Assembly: GCA_002633025.1 (NCBI GenBank)
Contig: NMRB01000386.1
Coordinates: 28,479 to 92,478, forward strand
Reading direction: 5' to 3'
Origin: Notospermus geniculatus
Lineage: Eukaryota > Nemertea > Pilidiophora > Heteronemertea > Lineidae
Length of the DNA stretch: 64,000 bases
Both the position numbers and the translations under genes were made by a program. Positions 35,588 through 47,905 of the stretch are shown in pieces. Below the pieces are notes generated by a model. The model saw only the letters and a program-made list of their open reading frames with translations. It had not been told where the DNA came from and made no database searches. Every line of letters begins with the position of its first letter. Position 1 is the first letter of the stretch.

Positions 35588-36529
35588 AAATGAAGGATTT
35601 TTCAACTGAAGCTAATATGAATTCCATCAAAGGCTGAGCAGATATTAATATTCACTTTTGCTTTCAATCTAGGCCTGAATGGTGTGGGTAGACGCCTGCG
35701 GGCAGATTGTGACCAAAGTTTTTGTAGAACTTTTGTGAAATTCACTCCAAAAGTTCCGTCATTCTATTTTTCCCATTCAATGTAAAATCAACAACTTGCA
35801 TCCTCTGCCATCATCGGCTTTTGTCCAGTTTTGAATGGCATCGCGACAGTCAGAGATGAACACGGAATATCACATGAGGCCATTGGCAGTTTGGGCTTTC
35901 ATGGCACAATCAAAATGTGTTTCACTCTAACTTGACCAACTGAAGCTATCTCGATGCATTAGTCAGTGTGTCATTGTAGTACTTTTCAACGGAACACAAG
36001 TGTGAAATCATTGCCGCTGGCGAAAAATTGAAAGTGTCCCTCGCACAAAACCTGTCAACATGTCCATCATGAGATCAATCTCAGAACCAGGTTCAGAACT
36101 ACAGAGAAACTTACTGTGACCGAATGTGTGAATACTGCAGAGGGACGAGGTTGACCTGTATTCAAATCTATACATGGAGTTGCACGAACCGTGCGCCCGT
36201 CTTCAAGGGAGAAAAAAGTATTCTTTTGAATGAAGATTTTTTTGCTAATTGAATGGGTTGGTTCACATTTCTAAAGAATCGCTCCTGTCAAACTTTTGAA
36301 AAAATGCAAAGTTATAATTGCAATTTTATGCATGATATGGCCATTGAGTCGATGCCTGAAAGTGAAAGCTGCTTTATGTTGCCATGGGGAGTTTCAGTCC
36401 CCCCTTAAAAAAAAAGATATTTCTGCACTTGGCCATCATTCAAACAAGTTTTTGGAGAAACTGGGAAGAATTCCACAGTTGAAGCGATATCTTTTGAGAG
36501 TGTCTGGTTTTCTCCTACATTAGTCTTTT
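35588..36529. other. Intronic stretch, nothing recognised
   Basis: No exon or repeat was recognised. Confidence 0.45.
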
Positions 36530-36736
36530 TAAAAGGGGCTGTTCGTTTTCGTCACTTGAGGAATCTGAGTTGTGATCCTTGGGAAAACGGAAAAAGCTAT
36601 GAACTTGCAAATTGCAGAGATTATTGGTTGTGCTGTTCAGAATGATTGCTGCAATTCGCAGCTTCATAGCTTTCTCCATTTTCTCAAGGATCACAATTCA
36701 GATTCCTCAATTGACAAAAATGAACAGCCCCTTTTC
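36530..36736. mobile_element. ~206-base near-complete palindrome
   Basis: AAAAGGGGCTGTTCGTTTTC, GAGGAATCTGA, GTGATCCTTG and AGCTATGAA in the left half are matched in order by the reverse complements TTCATAGCT, CAAGGATCAC, TCAGATTCCTC and GAACAGCCCCTTTT in the right half. The two halves pair over about 85 bases each, with roughly 10-15% mismatches. It is probably a foldback MITE, but no target duplication or second copy was found. Confidence 0.8.
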
Positions 36737-38509
36737 TGTGTCGTAGAACTTGCATTTAACAAGTTCACTTAGTGCAAAAATATCCTGTCATTTTGCTGCA
36801 AACATGCACACAAGACTGACATGTTGGAAGAACTGTTTTGTTAGTTAGTCACATGTTTGGAGTATAAGCTGCCCTAATGATTAATTAAGAGGTTAATTAA
36901 GTTGAAATTGGTGATTTTCTTATTGATTTCGAACTCATCGTACATGTAAATTANTACCTTAAGTATCTCATCAAGGTACAAATCTATGTATTGACCGTTA
37001 AACAAATTTGTATTAGTCATCCTATTCATTACATTGCACCTGCCAAATCGACTAATTAGAAAACTTCGTTAAGCATTGAAATTGGTGTTTTTAATGACAA
37101 CTGAACCATAGTGCAGTTTGATGATTTTTATAGTAAAAACAGAAAATGTTTTGATTCGATCAAAATCTTGATAGTCGTTTATAGAAGTATGTTTGGATAG
37201 TATTAGGTACTTGTTCACCTGGAGACAGTCAAGGGTTCAGGTGATGTGACTAAGAACTCGGTTGTCAATGTGTAATCGTATCTAAGCGTTTTTATACCTT
37301 TTTCATTAAAAAAACATTGAAAAGTTATTGGGTGTAGTATTTCCTGATCAAGGCACTTACTGCATTAAAGATTGGGATACCTTCCTTGAACTTCCCAAGT
37401 TCTTGGGGGAAGTATTTTGCGCCTGAATTTTCGGAGGTAAATGCACTGTGCAACATTGAGGTTTCACCTCAACCCTTGAAAGGCCAAATTCTTTGAGCGA
37501 TTTCCCCCAAAACTGGTAAAAAATCAGCCACACAAAACTGAGTTGGTCCTGTTACTTACAATCTGAGCCTGAGTTGTCAGAGATGGTGCATCGCCAGCAA
37601 TTGCTCAAAGCATTCTCATCTTCTTGGATTTTTCGTTTTTCGAAGTTGATGATCTTTGCCAGTTGATTGAGGGTTAGAATTTGTAAATTTTGAAAGTGTT
37701 GATATTGAGTTGGAATTTTCAAGGCTGGCACATCCTATATCCCATGTCTTGTACCCCCCCCCCCCCATATAGGCTACGAGGGAGTTGAATGCATCCGCGC
37801 CACGACCCAAAGAGTTAAATCTCATCACTTGGCTGACGTCCCGGCTCACGGAATATCTCCAACAGAAACCGACCATCATGGATCACATGGGAGAAGTTAA
37901 TGACACACACACCTGCAATCGCGCGATTTCTCGTCGACTTTCTCCTCCATCTTCTCGATAATGGTCCCAAATTGCTATTTTTCGTTTCCTGAATATTCAT
38001 CATGTTCATAAGAGGAGATACGTCCTCTCGCGCCGCGGCCATTAATGTGGCGTTATCGCGATATTTCCCATTGTTGTTTAAGTCTGTCCTCTTGTTATTG
38101 CTCGGCGGATGGCACATGCTCTGTATTAACCTTTTCGTGTATTCGGATATTGATGTCTCATCAGGGTGGAGCTCATCTGGGTCGTTGTGGATGACGGTGA
38201 CGAGGAGAATACAGTTCTCTTCTCCATTGCTTTGTCAAGGGGTTGCATGATGAGGCAGATCCCTCGTAGCATGCACCTTAAATTTCACCCTGCCAAATGG
38301 AATGTTTAGTCGGTCGCAGGATCTGGTGAGAATTTCGTTTCAACTCGGCTTAAATCAGCCTCAAGTCAGCCCAAATGGGGTGAAGTCTTAAAAATTGATG
38401 CCATCACCGTGCCACAAGAGGTAAATTAGAACACTGCTGATCCCAAAATGATACCAATGTCAGAACAGAAGTGGCATGTCTTTGAGCCTATAAATTGAAG
38501 AGAGGATGT
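36737..38509. other. Intronic stretch, nothing recognised
   Basis: There is an ambiguous base at 36954 and a run of about 14 C at 37753-37766. No exon was recognised. Confidence 0.4.
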
Positions 38510-38654
38510 CAGACGTGGACCCAGAGGGGGGGGGGCGCCCCGGCGCTCGCCTCCCCCTGTAAAATCGACTGTGAAACTCTGAAATTTCACCGCAGATTAC
38601 AATGTTCCTAGCACAGGGCGCCCCCTCTTTTCCCAAATCCTGGATCTACCCCTG
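38510..38654. mobile_element. Possible hAT-like MITE, decayed
   Basis: The right end reads ATCCTGGATCTACCCCTG, whose complement CAGGGGTAGATCCAGGAT resembles hAT-type ends. The left end CAGACGTGGACCCAGAGG is a weaker match. Inner GGGGGGCGCCC and GGGCGCCCCC are also inverted. No eight-base target duplication could be matched, so this is tentative. Confidence 0.45.
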
Positions 38655-39409
38655 ACTTTGCTTTTGATAAGATGTGAATATTAGAAATGTCGAATTTTTG
38701 TCCCCTGTTGTTTCATGAGGTTTAAATTAAAGGATCCTCTGAACTTGACTCCAGTCACTTCACCGTACCATTTCTCTCTAATGCTTCAACCATAAATCAT
38801 CATTTCCACTCCCGCTATGAAGTGACTTCACCAGCAGGACTCCGTGTTCAATATATTCAACAGATACCCACGGAAATCAATAGAAATGACTTTGAAATGA
38901 AAGGTGTTGGGTTTTGAACGATATCACTCGGGCTGGCGTGGAAATTGCATGGTCAGACATCAAAAGCGGTGCGCACACCCAGATCAATCGTTCCAATATC
39001 AAAAAGGTAAAAGTGCAATTCAACACGGATGAAGTTTCAAATTCTTATAACTCGTCATTGATTTGCAAATCGTGCAGCTATTTTGAGTGGCAGAAAGTGG
39101 AATGATTTCATGGCATGGGATACCTGGTGTCTTGTTTCTACTCTGCAGTTGACATTTTATGCAAGCAAGAGTTGTGGAGCAAAAATTTGACCACACTTCC
39201 ACCAGCTTGCTTTATATCACCTATATCTTCAACTATGTACTCCTGTTTTGCTTGTTGAAGATCAACTATTTATTGGTCCGAGGACCGGATACAAGCTTTC
39301 AACACTTACTGTGTCTTCATCAGGTGTGAAGACTGTTGTTTTGACACGCTCGGACAAGAAGTCTACATGGACTTTATTCCCCTTCTGTCCAGACTTGGCT
39401 GCACTTCTT
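38655..39409. other. Intronic stretch, nothing recognised
   Basis: No exon or repeat was recognised. Confidence 0.45.
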
Positions 39410-39688
39410 CTGGGTCATGACAAAGCATTTGACTAGGCCTCCACCAGCTTGCTTCATTTCAGCATTTGACTAGATCCGTCCACAGTTGCTTGCTTCGTTT
39501 CAGTGGTTGCGGTGGATCAAGCATGGCAAAGCATTTGACGATCTGTCCACCAGCTTGCTTCATTTCCGCTGGTTGCTGTTGTTCTGGATCATGTCAGAGC
39601 ATTTGACCAGGCCTCCACCAGCGTACTTCATTTCCGCTGGCTTGGTAGTCCTTGGTCATGGCAAAAAAGCGTTCGACTGGATCTCATG
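39410..39688. repeat. Tandem repeat, ~69-base unit, about four units
   Basis: GCATTTGAC recurs at about 39425, 39462, 39531 and 39599, and as GCGTTCGAC at 39669. The spacings are 37, 69, 68 and 70, so the first unit is shortened. Each unit carries CCACCAGCTTGCTTCATTTC or close variants. Open frames across the array reflect the unit length being near a multiple of three. Confidence 0.85.
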
Positions 39689-42600
39689 AAACCTGACCAC
39701 TCACAGCACAACATAGCAGAAACCACTGTGGTGGAAACAGGCCTTAACAAATCCCACTAATCACCACATCCAGGAAGAAATCGACTTGACATATGAAGAA
39801 GTGTCGCATTCAGAACCATACAAATAACATCCATCATCGTATCTATACCTGTCCGCTTCGTCTCATCTCGAACACGGCCAAATGCATCTTGATGTCATCG
39901 TAGAGAATGATGGAGCAAAAGTTCCACAAAGACGCTGTGTCACCGTGACGCTGCGACCTCCGACCCTCACGAGGCAACAATCGTCATCCCCTTCAGTGGA
40001 TTGATTGTCGATATTGAACTAGCTATTAGATTAACGACCGATAGATATAGTTGCACTGGTCGATGACACCTTATATGTAAAAATCATTGGGAAGACTAAC
40101 TTGGTTAATGGTTTCATATACTTCTCAAGTTTGAGTGTTGTTCAGACCATTGGCTGACCCTGTGGCATATTCTTGCACTTCGGATCTTAAAAATGCAAGG
40201 CAATTGAACATTTTACCTCAACAATAAGTAAGCCCACTTCAAACACTGAAGGTGTGCCTTCCGTACTTTTGCCATCACTTGACTCCCCAAACTGAAGGCA
40301 AAGCCCTGTGTTTATCCAGAGCAGCCTGGGCTGGATTGCTTCAGCGGTTGAAAAAGCAGAAATATCAATGTTGGTGACCTTCCTCGGCGAGTGTTTTCTT
40401 GCATTCAGTCAGATGGCATTTCATTGGAGGTGAACATTAGGTCCATTTCAGTCTGTATCCAGGCTACTTCAGGTGCTAGCCAGTTAAAAAAGCATGTCTA
40501 AACCTTGACCAGCCTAAACACAACTGGTCCGAGGCACGATCCAAGTCTAATCTGGAGCCAGTTTGGTGGCATTAGACCAGTAGGTTGGTTGGCTTAGCAC
40601 TCGGGCACTTAGCCAGGATCTGCATTGAAAAAACCCCAATAGATATGCTAGGATAGAGAAGATATTACTGCTACCCCAATTCCATCAGTATCATAATCGT
40701 CGAGATCCCCCGGAAGGGAATGATACATTACCCCAAAGCCCTCAAGCATTATCAATATACCTTGGTGGTGGAATGTTCCCATAGCTTACCATTCGGTTTC
40801 CAATCTCGTAACGAGCGCTAAACTGAAGCACGAACTAGTATACAGTCACAAATAGGTTCAAGACATGAGCGCTACACCGATACCATTCTTAAATCTTTCT
40901 TGCGATAGATAGCTCCACCAAAACATACAAGAAATGTGTTTTAAAGCATGTAAACAGAGCTAGAAGAAATTCTGGAACGAATTGGGCTCTACCCAGGTGA
41001 TTTTAGTACTTCTGCTATTGGTAGTTGATTGAATTAAGTTGAAGAATTGATGCCATGGTTTACATTGGATCCAATCACAATCCGCTGACAGTTGAGTGAT
41101 TTCTTGATTGCTTTAGTTGAGGAGGATGGTCTCTGGTTGTAAGACTGAATGAAAGTGTATTGTCTACGTCAGGGAATGCTATCAGTTGTGGCCAATTTGA
41201 TTTGCTACCCGTTCGTTCAGTTAGGGGATTCCACTCGCCAGAATATCTTGAAAGTGACTTGGTTGAAATTGATGCACACAAACAGAAATGGGGTATAGCT
41301 AGTAAAAGAGCCAAAGAGATTTACCCTGAAGGTGCGTTCACATTAGATGTGGTTTTGGATTAATCCTGCCGTTTCCACAGTCATTGCATTACATCTTCTT
41401 TGTAATAGGACAGATAGGTGCTGGCGATCACCCTCAACCTGGTAAAACGCAAACGCCTGAACATCTTTGAGTCCTACAACAACAGGTTTCGAATCCATTA
41501 CTTCAATGCTTGTTGGTAGTGAGAGCTGCTTTACTTTAGCTCCTCTTTGGCCGAAAGACATGTTGTAGACTGACCAAACAACGGTCACACCAGGTCTGGC
41601 TGTTGATGTATGACCTCCTGAAGGCTAGAGTCAGTTGCCTGAGCTACAACACCTCTGCAGGAACCCCACCAAGTTAAGGTGCGTCTCGCATGGAAGAAGT
41701 ATCCTGCAGTCCACCAAGACAAGCCACCCAGCTGCCGAGGACCGCATTATTACCGGTAAATCTTTCTCGTTATTGACCATGATGAAATGAGACATGCAAA
41801 GAATGTAATTTATGGGTCTGTGTTATTGATGATTATCGGTAACTCGGCGCTGATTTCTGATTGATCGTTGGCCGGAGGTCAGGCACAAGATGCAGAATCT
41901 TCTACGTGGGATCGTATACGGCGCTGAGTCTCGAGATGTAACCAATAAGAATTGAGATCTCGTTGAGGTTTGTTAGGTAGCCATCTGGCTTTGTCGATAA
42001 TTCTTGTTTGATCAATGGCTGTGTTAGCCGGGGTGCTGGATGTTGTGCTTTAGGTGCTGTATCAGCCACGGGGGATAGGGATGGTGGGAACAGTATTGGG
42101 GAAAATGTGTCGAGGTAGAAGGGGTCTTATACCCCTTGGTGAAGGAAATGTCTTGGCCATGCAGATCCTTTGGCAGGTTCCACTATGTTGAGGCATCTGC
42201 TGACACCTGATTGAATCCAGTTCGGCAATTTGGGCAGCTAGGATTGGGTGGAAGCATTCCAGAGTTTCGATCCTAAGCTCGTCACCAACCTCGCCCCAAG
42301 CTTTGTCTCCAACCTTGTTCCAGGTTCAAGTATGGACTACCTGGCTGAGTGCCTTCCTTGTGCCAGATTGGCCTGGCTTGAAGCGTATTGCAGGCGTCCC
42401 TTGTCCATTGGTGCCCAATCTTATCATACTGTTGTGGAAAGACCTACTGCTCTGTAGGTCCTGGTGTGGTGCCTAGTCGTGTCTGGGTTTGAGTCCTACT
42501 CAAACCAGAAAATTCTCAAACGATTCTTGGGTACAAGACCTCAACTTGGGTAGCAACAACAAAGTTCTTCAAACTGATGTTGATGACCTGAATGTTCTGT

Positions 42601-45600
42601 TCTCTTCGTCCTCAAAGGATTTCAAACCATTAGCAGGTCCGAGAGACATCCCACTTCCACCTCATCAAACCCGCCTGGTCCAGGTTGTTCGAAGCATTAG
42701 CCATCTTGATTACTCCCACCCATTTGCTTGTTGTAAGCAATCGGTCAGAAGAGGTTAGCTCGATAATTGAAATATTAGTGCCAGGTAAATATAAAGGTTG
42801 GCAGTTTGTCTGGTTGGCACACCTGCTTCTGGTCACCGGGGACAAATTACCTCCACCATTCTCCACTTCTGAAGAACAGCCTGGAGTTGTAATGGGTTGC
42901 ATCCCTTGGTGATACCAGTGAACAATCCATTTTGGGAAGGAGAGGAACCTACGCAAAGGGCCAGAATCTCGATAACCTTGAATTGAGCTGTCTGTGATCT
43001 TCTTCAACTTATTCCTTCAAACGGTTGTGTTGGAAGAAGAAAATATTTGAAGTGGAAGAATGGTGTCCATTCACCTACTTTTAAAAGTCTGTTTGAAAAT
43101 TACCTTATGGTGCCAAATTCGGAGTTACTTGGAGATGACATTGGCATAGTATACATGGAAATGGGTTGTTGCGGCCCATGACTGTTTCAGCCCACCACCA
43201 GTCTGACCTGGGTCGTTTCGCCCCCTCCTACTTTGACTCGCAAACAGACCTACACAACACAGTTCCTGTCTTGCCACTTCAAATGCGGGCCATAGTTCAA
43301 CTGAAGTTGCTTCCTGACAAGGGTTAAACCTGAAATAGTTCTTTCCACATTCTCGATATCGGAAACAACACACATAATCCAGTTCTCTTGCAAATGGTAG
43401 AAATATAAGATGCTTCAGGCATGCCATAGGTTGGCACGGAATAAAAATTGACTACAAAGAGGAGAGATCTTCTTCATTGACTGAACCAGAAGAAACTGGA
43501 AGCTGTTTTGCCAAAGGAATGGGAAGCAACCAACATTTACTCAAAAATGAAAACTGCTTTTAGCAGAGATGGTATTTTCATTGAGGTACCTAGCGTTCCC
43601 ATAACGCTCTGGAGATCCGGACAGAAGCGTGCAGGTTTACTCAGAAGCTGTCAAAGACCGTGCTTGCTTGAAAATAGATCACCTGCTCTGGATAGACAGG
43701 CATGAGGTGAGCCCAGCGAATGCAGACTTGTATCTGAAAAAAGCCTGATTAATTACGCACACGTGCTAAATATTTAGGTACATGTGAACTTCAGCTTTGG
43801 CTAAGCGTTTCTTCTTCGTCCAACACGTGTAAAATAATCAGACTAAGTTGACGTCATAAAAAGTGTAAAATGATTATGATGTGCACACTTCGGGAGTCTG
43901 GCTTCACCATGTATTTCAGCTTGAATAACTTGTTGAAGTTTCGTCAGAGCATGGTTTCCTGAACAAAGGCTCTGTCTGGTACAAATCTAAAGGTCCATTT
44001 CTTCATCCTTCAGAGCTTTGACCAGAGGTTGTCAGGGGTCCCCTCCATCACTGTGTGGTGACAGAGGGTGCACGCACTGGAAAACCTGCGTTGACGGGGT
44101 CGCAATCCCAAAGCCACACGCTTCATGAAGGCCATCCGCTCAACCATTACTCCTCCGACCCAGATGAGCCTACTTCCAGGGTGAATCCTACTTTCAATGC
44201 AAATCCTAGTGATGGTGATGGTAACAAGGCCAAGTGCTTTCTCTCATCGGGCTACCACCATCCTTGACCAAGGCAATTTCAATCTTCTAACACTACACCA
44301 TCCTCTATAGAACTCCCAATGCACTTCAGCCAGAACCCGTCACCCTTGACAGCCAATCCATAATTCAAAACCATTGCTATTGAATTAAACCTTATTAGCT
44401 TTTAAATGCAGCCATCGCATGTCTCGGCCTGCGATCTTGGTAACAGTGTAAAGCTTATTCACTTTCAATCACTTGTCAGGTAGCATGGAGAAGGACCTGA
44501 AACAGTGGGTGATGCCAAGTAATCCATGGATTGCATCAGAAGGATGTTTGGTGACCAAATTTCAGTTGCCAACACAAGGGACAGCAGAACATGCCAAGTT
44601 CCCTTTCCAACAGCCACAATCTGAAATGGCGGGCAATACTGAGTAGACGCTGCATCAAGAGGGATAGCAATGAAGATGGACACTATTCCTTCGCTTCCCT
44701 TATAGGAAATCCCTCTTGTTTCCTTTGCAACGACACAAACAGGGTTTCTTTGTCCCCTGATTAGCGCTTGGTAGATTACCTGAACCCCAGCATCTCGGAT
44801 CTCATACAAGGGATGCTAGGTTTTTCTTGCTATCTAAAGAATGGTCTACATTACTTAGCAACAAATCCATTTATTCTTCATGACCACGGCAACAGTTTTT
44901 GCTAATCACCAACAAAAAAGCCGTCTTTGAAGATACAATTTTCTTACCGTATCACCGATCATGGTTGCGATTTGAAAAGAAGTTCCTTGTGTGAAAAAAT
45001 CGTTAATGTGATCATTATTTTGTTGATAGAAGATAACAAAACTAAAACAAAGCCTTGTTAGTTTTCTTATTAATCCCATTGTTTTCTTTGCCGCTTTGTA
45101 TATTACATTACGTGTTTGATGCGTTGGCCATTTGATGGCCGCAGCGGTCTCTGAACTCGCCTTATCAAACGTAAACTATTTAGAGGTAGCTGCTTGTTTC
45201 TGGGAGCAGTCAAAGGATTGGCTTGTATGTCGAGTTGATGAGGGTAATTGAATGGTTGACGAGGACAGCAACGGATGTAGTCATGTGGAAACGGATGATG
45301 TAAAAATGGGATGGCTTAGTAGTGATAAAGTTTGGCATTATAGGGATCGCTTTTATCCATCGTGGGTTTGGAGCTGTGGCGCGAATCCCTCGCAAATTCT
45401 TCAAGGAGTGGGCTTTGCTTTGGGTTTCCAGAGAATCTTTCGGCAGTGTGGGTGGACCTTTTGGGGGGGGGGAACTTGTAAGGGGTTCTGTGATTGAGCT
45501 GGCGCTATGGTGTAATATCTGACTGTAGTGTACTTAGGTTGCAAGAGTATCTTGGTCGCGATGTCATGTCAGCTTGACCAAAGTTACACTTTCTGTGATG

Positions 45601-46330
45601 TACATCAATGCACACGTGACTGTAGTATACTTAGGTCGGAAGAGTTTCAGAATGCTAGCTCAGATCTCCATTCTTCTGCCTAAGCCAGGTGAACCTTCGC
45701 AATATATCAAATTTTTTTCTCATTTTGATTGACCTGCTTGTCAACACCGAAATGAGTTGGATGCTAAAAGTCAACTGCTAGGTAACCTCATATCGCAGCA
45801 AATTAAGACGGTGATTTATATTGTAATCTAGTGCACCTTGCTCCACTTCCTAAACCAATCTCATTCCGTCCCTTCTTCGAGTGATTCAGCCATTTTGCTT
45901 CCCGAAGTTTCCCATCAGCTACCATCTGCCAAAGATGCTGGTTTAGTTTAAACCAACAATTACTCCAAGCTCCCCTCAATTCAATCGTGAAATTACCGGA
46001 TAAAAAATTCTCCGTTCAGTCGTGAAGATTCTCAACTCACTCGTAAAATTGAATGCTAAAAACCGCCGACAAGTTTATCCAAATATTGTTAATTGTGAAC
46101 AAATCTCGAGCAAAGTTTACCTGTCATGTGAAAGTAGGTGAATGATTTGATTTGATTTTTTTTGCGTGTTTGAAGAGTTTGGGATGTTTGTAAAAAGCAG
46201 ACAGATGATCTTCCTTTTCAATGAGATTGACAAACATGACAAAAGGGATTGTTTACCAAAGCATCAAATTCACGTCTGCCAGGGTGTAGATGGACAAGAG
46301 ATGTTGAAGTTTTGTTGAAATTGTGGCGCA
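39689..46330. other. Intronic stretch, possible decayed element, no exon recognised
   Basis: Between about 41060 and 44810 both strands hold several medium open frames (up to 125 codons), more than elsewhere. Examples are 42489-42758 and 42685-42912 on the plus strand and 42630-43007 on the minus. None has a motif I can name. One reading is a very decayed retroelement; another is chance. No terminal repeats were seen. A G run lies near 45463-45470. Confidence 0.35.
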
Positions 46331-46888
46331 AATTACAAAAAATTAGATTTGTGAACGTTTCCCCTTGAAAAAAACTGTGTCATCAACAAACTCACTGATT
46401 TTCGCATGTTATTGGCGTCTTCACATTTGGGGGTTATCGACTGCAGCAGCAAGCAAGCAAGACAGGTCTTTTTGACCACATTACATTTTCTTCTCAAGAG
46501 GTGATCTAGAAACAGCCCCAAAATGTTGCAGGGATCAGGGTTGACCAACGTACCAGCTTAGAGAGCCTCCTGCTCTTACCCTCTTCAACCCGTCTCCTTC
46601 AGTCCTGGGCCAGGTTTTGCAAAGGCCTACATAGGGAGGAGCAGTTTTACCCTAAAGTCTCCATACAAGGGCACATCAAAAACTGCACTGCAGTCGGGCA
46701 TTCGTGGAGGTCTTCACCAATATGAGGCTTCTACATGTTCTTTTATTGGTAGAACCCTAGTCAGAAGTAATTGCAGAAATTCTAGAATTCTGTAATTTTC
46801 CCTCTCTCGTTTCGTGTGAGATTGAGTTTAACCACATTTGGGCAAAAATGTTTGCTGTTGTTGCTGTTCTTTAACGATGTTCTTCCAT
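46331..46888. other. End of the intron before the large Eph exon
   Basis: No exon was recognised. The pyrimidine-rich acceptor tract begins at about 46880. An ATG at 46838 opens the frame of the large exon, but it lies in the intron and is not a start codon. Confidence 0.6.
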
Positions 46889-46903
46889 CTTCTCTCGTTC
46901 CAG

Positions 46904-47585
46904 TGGCAGGAGGCAAGTTACAACATGGGCAGTGACATGGTCCGAGTGTATGCCGTCTGCGACGTATCGAAGCAGAACGTAAACAACTGGCTCCGCACAC
47001 CGTACATTCCACGAGGTGTCGCGATGAGACTGTATATTGAAATGAAATTCACAATGCGGGAGTGTACGCGGTACCCGAGTCCAGGGAGTCTACAACAGTG
47101 CAAGGAGACGTTTCATTTGATGTATTACGAAGCGGAATCTGACTTTGCGAACCCTCTGATGCCATCTTGGGATACAAGGACGTACAGACACATTGACGCC
47201 GTGGCGGCGGATTATAAATTCTCAGAGACGAACGACGCTAAGATAAACACAGAAACGCGTAGTATCACCTTGTCAAGGATGCGCAAGGGAGTGTATTTTG
47301 CATTCCAGGACACGGGTGCTTGTACGTCCCTCATGGCGGTCCGAATCTACTACAAATACTGCCCACAAATTACAATCAATTTTGCTCATTTCGCGGACAC
47401 TCCAACCGGACCGGAAATGGCTTCAATCGAACAGCAATCTGGGCAGTGCGTGGCAAATGCTGCCATGTTTACCAAGCCGTCGTACCTCTGTAAGGGAGAT
47501 GGTACTTGGTACTTGAACTCAGGACGTTGTCAGTGTATGGCGGGATACCAGCCGGAAACACCCAGAAGTGACCAAGCCTGTGTCG
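46904..47585 (+). CDS. Eph receptor tyrosine kinase, exon 3 (ephrin-binding domain and start of Cys-rich region)
   Basis: The exon encodes 227 residues plus the first base of a split codon (phase 0 in, phase 1 out). The acceptor is TCTCTCGTTCCAG and the donor is GTAAGT at 47586. Residues 1-153 form the ephrin-binding domain. Diagnostic blocks are VCD..KQNVNNWLRT (18-32), EMKFTMREC (46-54), CKETFHLMYYEAE (66-78), KINTETRSI (113-121), YFAFQDTGACTSL (131-143) and VRIYYKYC (146-153). Cys19-Cys140 and Cys54-Cys66 correspond to the two conserved disulfides of the fold. Residues 154-227 begin the sushi-like cysteine-rich region, with Cys182, 196, 209, 211 and 226 and the phrases GDGTW and CQCMAGYQP. 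The loop before KINTE is a few residues shorter than I recall from vertebrate Ephs. The exon alone cannot say whether it is A- or B-like. The window ends before any exon for FNIII, transmembrane, kinase or SAM domains that I can recognise. Confidence 0.97.
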
Positions 47586-47693
47586 GTAAGTTTGGTTTCA
47601 GTACAACTCTTCGTTTGGTTTCAGTGTAGCTTACTATTGGTTCTTGTCGTAAGCAGTTCTTGGCGGTTGTTTCCCGTCTTGAACTCTAGTGTA

Positions 47694-47905
47694 AGGGTGG
47701 GTTTACACTTAGGTTGTGCATCGACAGACGTTGACACTTAGTTGGTTTACTCTCATTGGTTGCTTTGGCATCCGAGGATGTCGGATGTTGATGAATGATG
47801 AAAAATCGAAGTTGGCCAAAGCTCAGCTTTAATGTTCATTGGCAGACAACGATGCTGGATCGCTGGCAGTGAGCAGTGTCACTCAATCCAAGTGTAAATT
47901 CGCCT
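47694..47905. mobile_element. Probable MITE 110 bases downstream of Eph exon 3
   Basis: AGGGTGGGTTTACACTTAGG on the left and CCAAGTGTAAATTCGCCT on the right are inverted with several mismatches. The flanks are GTA and TTA, perhaps a mutated three-base duplication. The TTTACAC ends recall the 13811-13947 element. Moderately supported. Confidence 0.55.

Larger units (their letters stand above)
26870..46903 (+). other. 20,034-base intron between the two Eph coding exons
   Basis: The intron starts GTAAGT and ends with a pyrimidine tract (46889-46900) and CAG. It is phase 0. It contains MITEs, SINEs and tandem repeats listed separately. No further exon was recognised inside, and the peptides on either side join as expected for the family (KG then W at the start of exon 3). 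Stretches inside it not listed below hold nothing I can support. Confidence 0.92.

Noticed and set aside
46838-46903. ATG and open frame just before the large Eph exon
   Set aside because: It lies in the intron, including the polypyrimidine tract. The CAG acceptor at 46901-46903 and the family alignment put the exon start at 46904.
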